Shown here: in pieces, positions 60,994 through 64,000 of the stretch | How positions within the stretch are numbered: the first letter of the stretch is position 1 | Layout: the number at the start of each line of letters is the position of its first letter | DNA from: Bradyrhizobium barranii subsp. apii | GTDB taxonomy: Bacteria > Pseudomonadota > Alphaproteobacteria > Rhizobiales > Xanthobacteraceae | Direction: 5' to 3' | Length of the DNA stretch: 64,000 bases | Assembly: GCF_011516635.5 (NCBI RefSeq) | Contig: NZ_CP096255.1 | Location: forward strand, 4,524,501-4,588,500 | Notes under the pieces: model-generated | Database searches by the model: none | The model's input: only the letters and a program-made list of their open reading frames with translations | Told to the model about the DNA's origin: nothing | Program-made: the position numbers and the translations under genes

Positions 60994-63741
60994 CTAGGTC
61001 TTGCCGGCACTCTTCTTGGCCGGAGCCTTGGGGGCGGCGGCCTTGGTCGGCGACGTTTTTGCGGTCGACGACACGGCGGCGCGCGCCTTGCTGGTGGATT
61101 CGGATTTGGGTTTGGCTGCCTTCTTCGCGGCCGGTTTCTTCGGCTTCGGCGCGGCGTCATCGCCGTCCGCGGACTTCGCCGCAGCCTTCTTGGCCTTGGC
61201 CGGCTTCGCGGCTTTCTTCGCCTTGGTCTTGCCGCCGCCCTTGGCCGCGCGCTCGTCGATCAGCGCGATCGCCTGCGGCAGCGTGACGGTGTCCTTTTCG
61301 AACTCGGCCGGGATCGTCGCGTTGACGCCGCCTGCCGTGACATAGGCGCCGTAACGGCCGCTCTTCACCGTGACGGTGCCCAGCGTCGGATGATCGCCGA
61401 TCGCCTTGCCGGGGTCGGCGCCGAAGCGGCGGCTCGGGCCCTTCGCGACCTTTTCCGCGATCAGCGTCACCGCGCGGTTGAGGCCGATGTCGAAGACTTC
61501 GTCGCCGCTCTCCAGGCTGGCGTAGGTCTTCTCGTGCTTCACGAACGGCCCGAAACGGCCGAGTCCTGCCGTGATCGGCTGACCGGTCTCCGGATGCTTG
61601 CCGATCTCGCGCGGCAGCGACAACAGCTTCAGCGCAAGCTCGAGCTCGACATCGCCCGGCGAGGTGCCCTTCGGGATGCCCGCGCGCTTCGGCTTCTCGC
61701 CTTCCTCATAATCCTTGGGCTCGCCGAGCTGGATGTAGGGCCCAAAGCGGCCGGCCTTGACCCAGACATCGCGACCGGTGTCGGGGTCCTGGCCGAGCGA
61801 ACGGTCGGCGGTGGTCTCGCTGTCGGCGGCGAGCTGGCGGGTGTAGCGGCATTCCGGATAGTTCGAGCAGCCGACGAAGGCGCCGAACTTGCCGGCCTTG
61901 AGATTGAGCCGGCCGTTGCCGCAGCTCGGGCACTGCCTGATGTCGCCACCGTCGGCGCGGGGCGGATAGATGTGCTGGCCCAGCATGTCGTCGAGCACGT
62001 CGAGCACCTGGGCGACGCGCAGATCCTTGATCTCGTCGACGGCGCCGATGAAGCCGGTCCAGAAGTCCTTCAGCACCTGCTGCCAGGAGATCTCGTTGTT
62101 GGAGATGCGGTCGAGCTGCTCCTCCAGATTGGCGGTGAAGTCATATTCGACGTAGCGGCTGAAGAAGCTTTCGAGGAAGGCGACCACGACGCGGCCCTTG
62201 TCCTCGCCGTGCAGGCGCTTCTTCTCGAGCTTGACGTAGCCGCGGTCCTTCAGGACCTGAAGGATCGAGGCATAGGTCGAGGGACGGCCGATGCCGAGCT
62301 CTTCCATGCGCTTGACCAGCGAGGCCTCCGAGAAGCGCGGCGGCGGCTCGGTGAAGTGCTGGGTGACGGCGAGCGACTGCCGCTTCAAGCCGTCGCCCGC
62401 ACTCATGGCGGGCAGGCGGCGCGAATCGTCGTCTTCCTCGTCGTCGCGGCCTTCCTGGTAGAGCGCGAGGAAGCCGTCGAACTTGACGGCCTGACCCGTC
62501 GCTCGCAGCTCCAGCGTGCGGCCGCCGGCCTTCGCGGTGATGTCGACGGTGGTGCGCTCGAGCTCGGCCGATTCCATCTGGCTCGCGATGGTGCGCTTCC
62601 AGATCAGCTCGTAGAGTCGCGCCTGGTCGGCATCGAGCTTGCGGCTCATGCTGTCAGGGCGGCGCGACATGTCGGTCGGACGGATCGCTTCGTGCGCTTC
62701 CTGGGCGTTCTTGGCCTTGGCCTGATACTGGCGCGGGGCCTCCGGCACATAGGCGTTGCCGTAATCCTCGCCGATCACCTTGCGCGCCTGGGTGATCGCG
62801 GACGGATCGATCTGCACGCCGTCGGTACGCATATAAGTAATGAGTCCGGTGGTCTCGCCGCCGATGTCGATGCCTTCATAAAGGCGCTGGGCGATGCGCA
62901 TCGTGTGCGCCGGCGCAAAGCCGTATTTGCGGCTGGCTTCCTGCTGCAGCGTCGAGGTGGTGAAGGGCGCCTGCGGATTGCGCCGGGCCGGCTTGGCATC
63001 GACCGCGGTCACGGCATAGGCGGCCGCTTCCAGCGCCCTCTTGAAGTCTTCGGCTTCCGCACCGGTGCCGATGTCGAGACGCTGGATCTTCTTGCCGTCG
63101 GCGCCGACGAGCCGCGCCTCGAATGCGTCGCCGCGCGGCGTCAGCAGGGTCGCGATCAACGACCAATATTCGCGCGCGACGAACTTCTCGATCTCCAGTT
63201 CGCGGTCGCAGACCAGCCGCAGCGCCACCGACTGCACGCGGCCTGCCGAGCGGGCGCCCGGCAGCTTGCGCCACAGCACGGGGGAGAGGGTGAAGCCGAC
63301 CAGATAGTCCAGCGCGCGGCGCGCCATGTAGGCGTCGACCAGCGCACCGTCGATCTGGCGCGGATTCTTCATCGCATCCGTGACCGCCTGCTTGGTGATG
63401 GCGTTGAACACCACGCGCTCGATCTTCTGGTCCTTCAGCGCGCGCTTTTCCTTCAGCACCTCCAGAACGTGCCAGGAGATGGCCTCGCCCTCGCGATCAG
63501 GGTCGGTCGCGAGAATCAAGCGGTCGGCGTTCTTCAGGGACTTGGCGATATCGTTGAGCCGGCCGGCCGCCTTGGGGTCGACCTCCCAGATCATCTTGAA
63601 ATTTGCGTCCGGATCGACGGAACCGTTCTTCGCCGGGAGGTCGCGGACATGGCCAAACGAGGCCAGAACCTCGTAGGACGAGCCCAGATACTTGTTGATC
63701 GTCTTGGCTTTCGCCGGCGACTCCACAATGACGATATTCAT
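60994..63741 (-). CDS. topA: DNA topoisomerase I
   Basis: Type IA topoisomerase that relaxes negative supercoils. 915 residues: TOPRIM domain at the start (MNIVIVESPAKAKTINKYLG, ILATDPDREGEAISWHVLE), active-site Tyr303 in GLITYMRTDGVQI, one C4 zinc finger (CPSCGNGRL...GCSNYPECRYTRQL), several Topo_C_Rpt repeats with GRFGPYIQLG-type motifs, and a Lys/Ala-rich tail. ATG 63741 is chosen because the TOPRIM domain starts there; the upstream frame is not conserved sequence. Confidence 0.97.
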   Translation of the reverse strand: MNIVIVESPAKAKTINKYLGSSYEVLASFGHVRDLPAKNGSVDPDANFKMIWEVDPKAAGRLNDIAKSLKNADRLILATDPDREGEAISWHVLEVLKEKRALKDQKIERVVFNAITKQAVTDAMKNPRQIDGALVDAYMARRALDYLVGFTLSPVLWRKLPGARSAGRVQSVALRLVCDRELEIEKFVAREYWSLIATLLTPRGDAFEARLVGADGKKIQRLDIGTGAEAEDFKRALEAAAYAVTAVDAKPARRNPQAPFTTSTLQQEASRKYGFAPAHTMRIAQRLYEGIDIGGETTGLITYMRTDGVQIDPSAITQARKVIGEDYGNAYVPEAPRQYQAKAKNAQEAHEAIRPTDMSRRPDSMSRKLDADQARLYELIWKRTIASQMESAELERTTVDITAKAGGRTLELRATGQAVKFDGFLALYQEGRDDEEDDDSRRLPAMSAGDGLKRQSLAVTQHFTEPPPRFSEASLVKRMEELGIGRPSTYASILQVLKDRGYVKLEKKRLHGEDKGRVVVAFLESFFSRYVEYDFTANLEEQLDRISNNEISWQQVLKDFWTGFIGAVDEIKDLRVAQVLDVLDDMLGQHIYPPRADGGDIRQCPSCGNGRLNLKAGKFGAFVGCSNYPECRYTRQLAADSETTADRSLGQDPDTGRDVWVKAGRFGPYIQLGEPKDYEEGEKPKRAGIPKGTSPGDVELELALKLLSLPREIGKHPETGQPITAGLGRFGPFVKHEKTYASLESGDEVFDIGLNRAVTLIAEKVAKGPSRRFGADPGKAIGDHPTLGTVTVKSGRYGAYVTAGGVNATIPAEFEKDTVTLPQAIALIDERAAKGGGKTKAKKAAKPAKAKKAAAKSADGDDAAPKPKKPAAKKAAKPKSESTSKARAAVSSTAKTSPTKAAAPKAPAKKSAGKT

Positions 63742-64000
63742 GTAGTTCCAGTAACTTACGGGGAAATTACGAGCCGCTTTCGATGAGATTCGGATCGGCC
63801 GTTTCGACCCGAACATGGGTGGTGAGGCCCTCGCTGTCAAATCGAGGGGTGTTGAAAGCACTCCAAATGGGAAAAGTTTCATATCGAGAAAGTTGCAAAA
63901 TACCACCTTGGAGTTGCGGTCAATGTCGGCGTAGAGTCGCCCGGGGCATGGATTCGGGTGGGGTCTGGTGACTAAGCCAGGAAAGAAACGGGCGCGCGCC
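63742..64000. other. Upstream region of topA, no gene recognised
   Basis: The minus-strand frame upstream of topA stays open but shows no family. A plus-strand GTG at 63968 (VTKPGKKRARA) runs off the window and could be the start of a divergent gene; there is too little to judge. Confidence 0.35.

Noticed and set aside
61390..63786. Plus-strand 798-codon frame opposite topA
   Set aside because: Antisense shadow of topoisomerase I.
63968..64000. Possible divergent gene beginning GTG ACT AAG CCA
   Set aside because: Only eleven codons are visible before the window ends, so no support beyond an open frame.

Overview
The window looks like chromosomal DNA of a slow-growing rhizobium, most probably Bradyrhizobium. 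The GC is high, and the housekeeping block is typical of Rhizobiales (clpS-clpA, divK-pleD, eipB, rpmG, rnr-topA). The gaps also carry several palindromic repeat families that I associate with this genus. The genus is inferred from gene content and protein similarity that I recognise; no search was run. No tRNA, rRNA or CRISPR array was seen.

Layout. 0-10.6 kb: end of a J-domain gene, a SPOR-tailed D-Ala-D-Ala carboxypeptidase, a phasin with two operator-like palindromes on its promoter, a decayed vWA/TadG-like gene, clpS-clpA, a lipoprotein, an MFS pump and an aldo/keto reductase. 10.7-17.7 kb: an aldoxime-nitrile module (nitrilase plus aldoxime dehydratase) whose divergent AraC-type regulator is cut in two by a complete 3115-bp IS66 element. 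17.9-22.8 kb: small proteins around a glycosyltransferase/(alpha/alpha)6-type fusion and a GH130 enzyme. 22.9-25.5 kb: an orphan TRAP substrate-binding protein gene split by an IS1380 element. 25.5-40 kb: lytic transglycosylase, AzlCD, TrmO, HIT, FemAB-like, GDPD and RidA proteins, EipB, DinB, DivK-PleD, and a divergent TetR/MFS pair with an operator. 40-47 kb: a mobile-element pile-up of an IS91-like element with a coupled tyrosine recombinase, followed by an IS630 that has itself been split by an IS21. 47-52 kb: an accessory stretch with secreted or envelope proteins and an SDR. 52-64 kb: rpmG, a flavin monooxygenase, two frameshifted genes, a NUDIX gene with a duplicated tail fragment elsewhere, DUF983, rnr and topA.

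The most solid discoveries are three transposon insertions that can be undone on paper. For IS66 in araC, IS1380 in dctP and IS21 in IS630, the target duplication is perfect (8, 4 and 8 bp). Removing the element with one duplication copy rejoins the host reading frame exactly. The most interesting functional candidates are the aldoxime-to-acid module that has lost its regulator, and the GT4-fusion/GH130 cluster with its unknown small partners. Palindromic repeats of three different families sit in three separate gaps between convergent genes (28.3, 33.2 and 37.8 kb). I did not find anything I can defend as a wholly new defence or mobile system.
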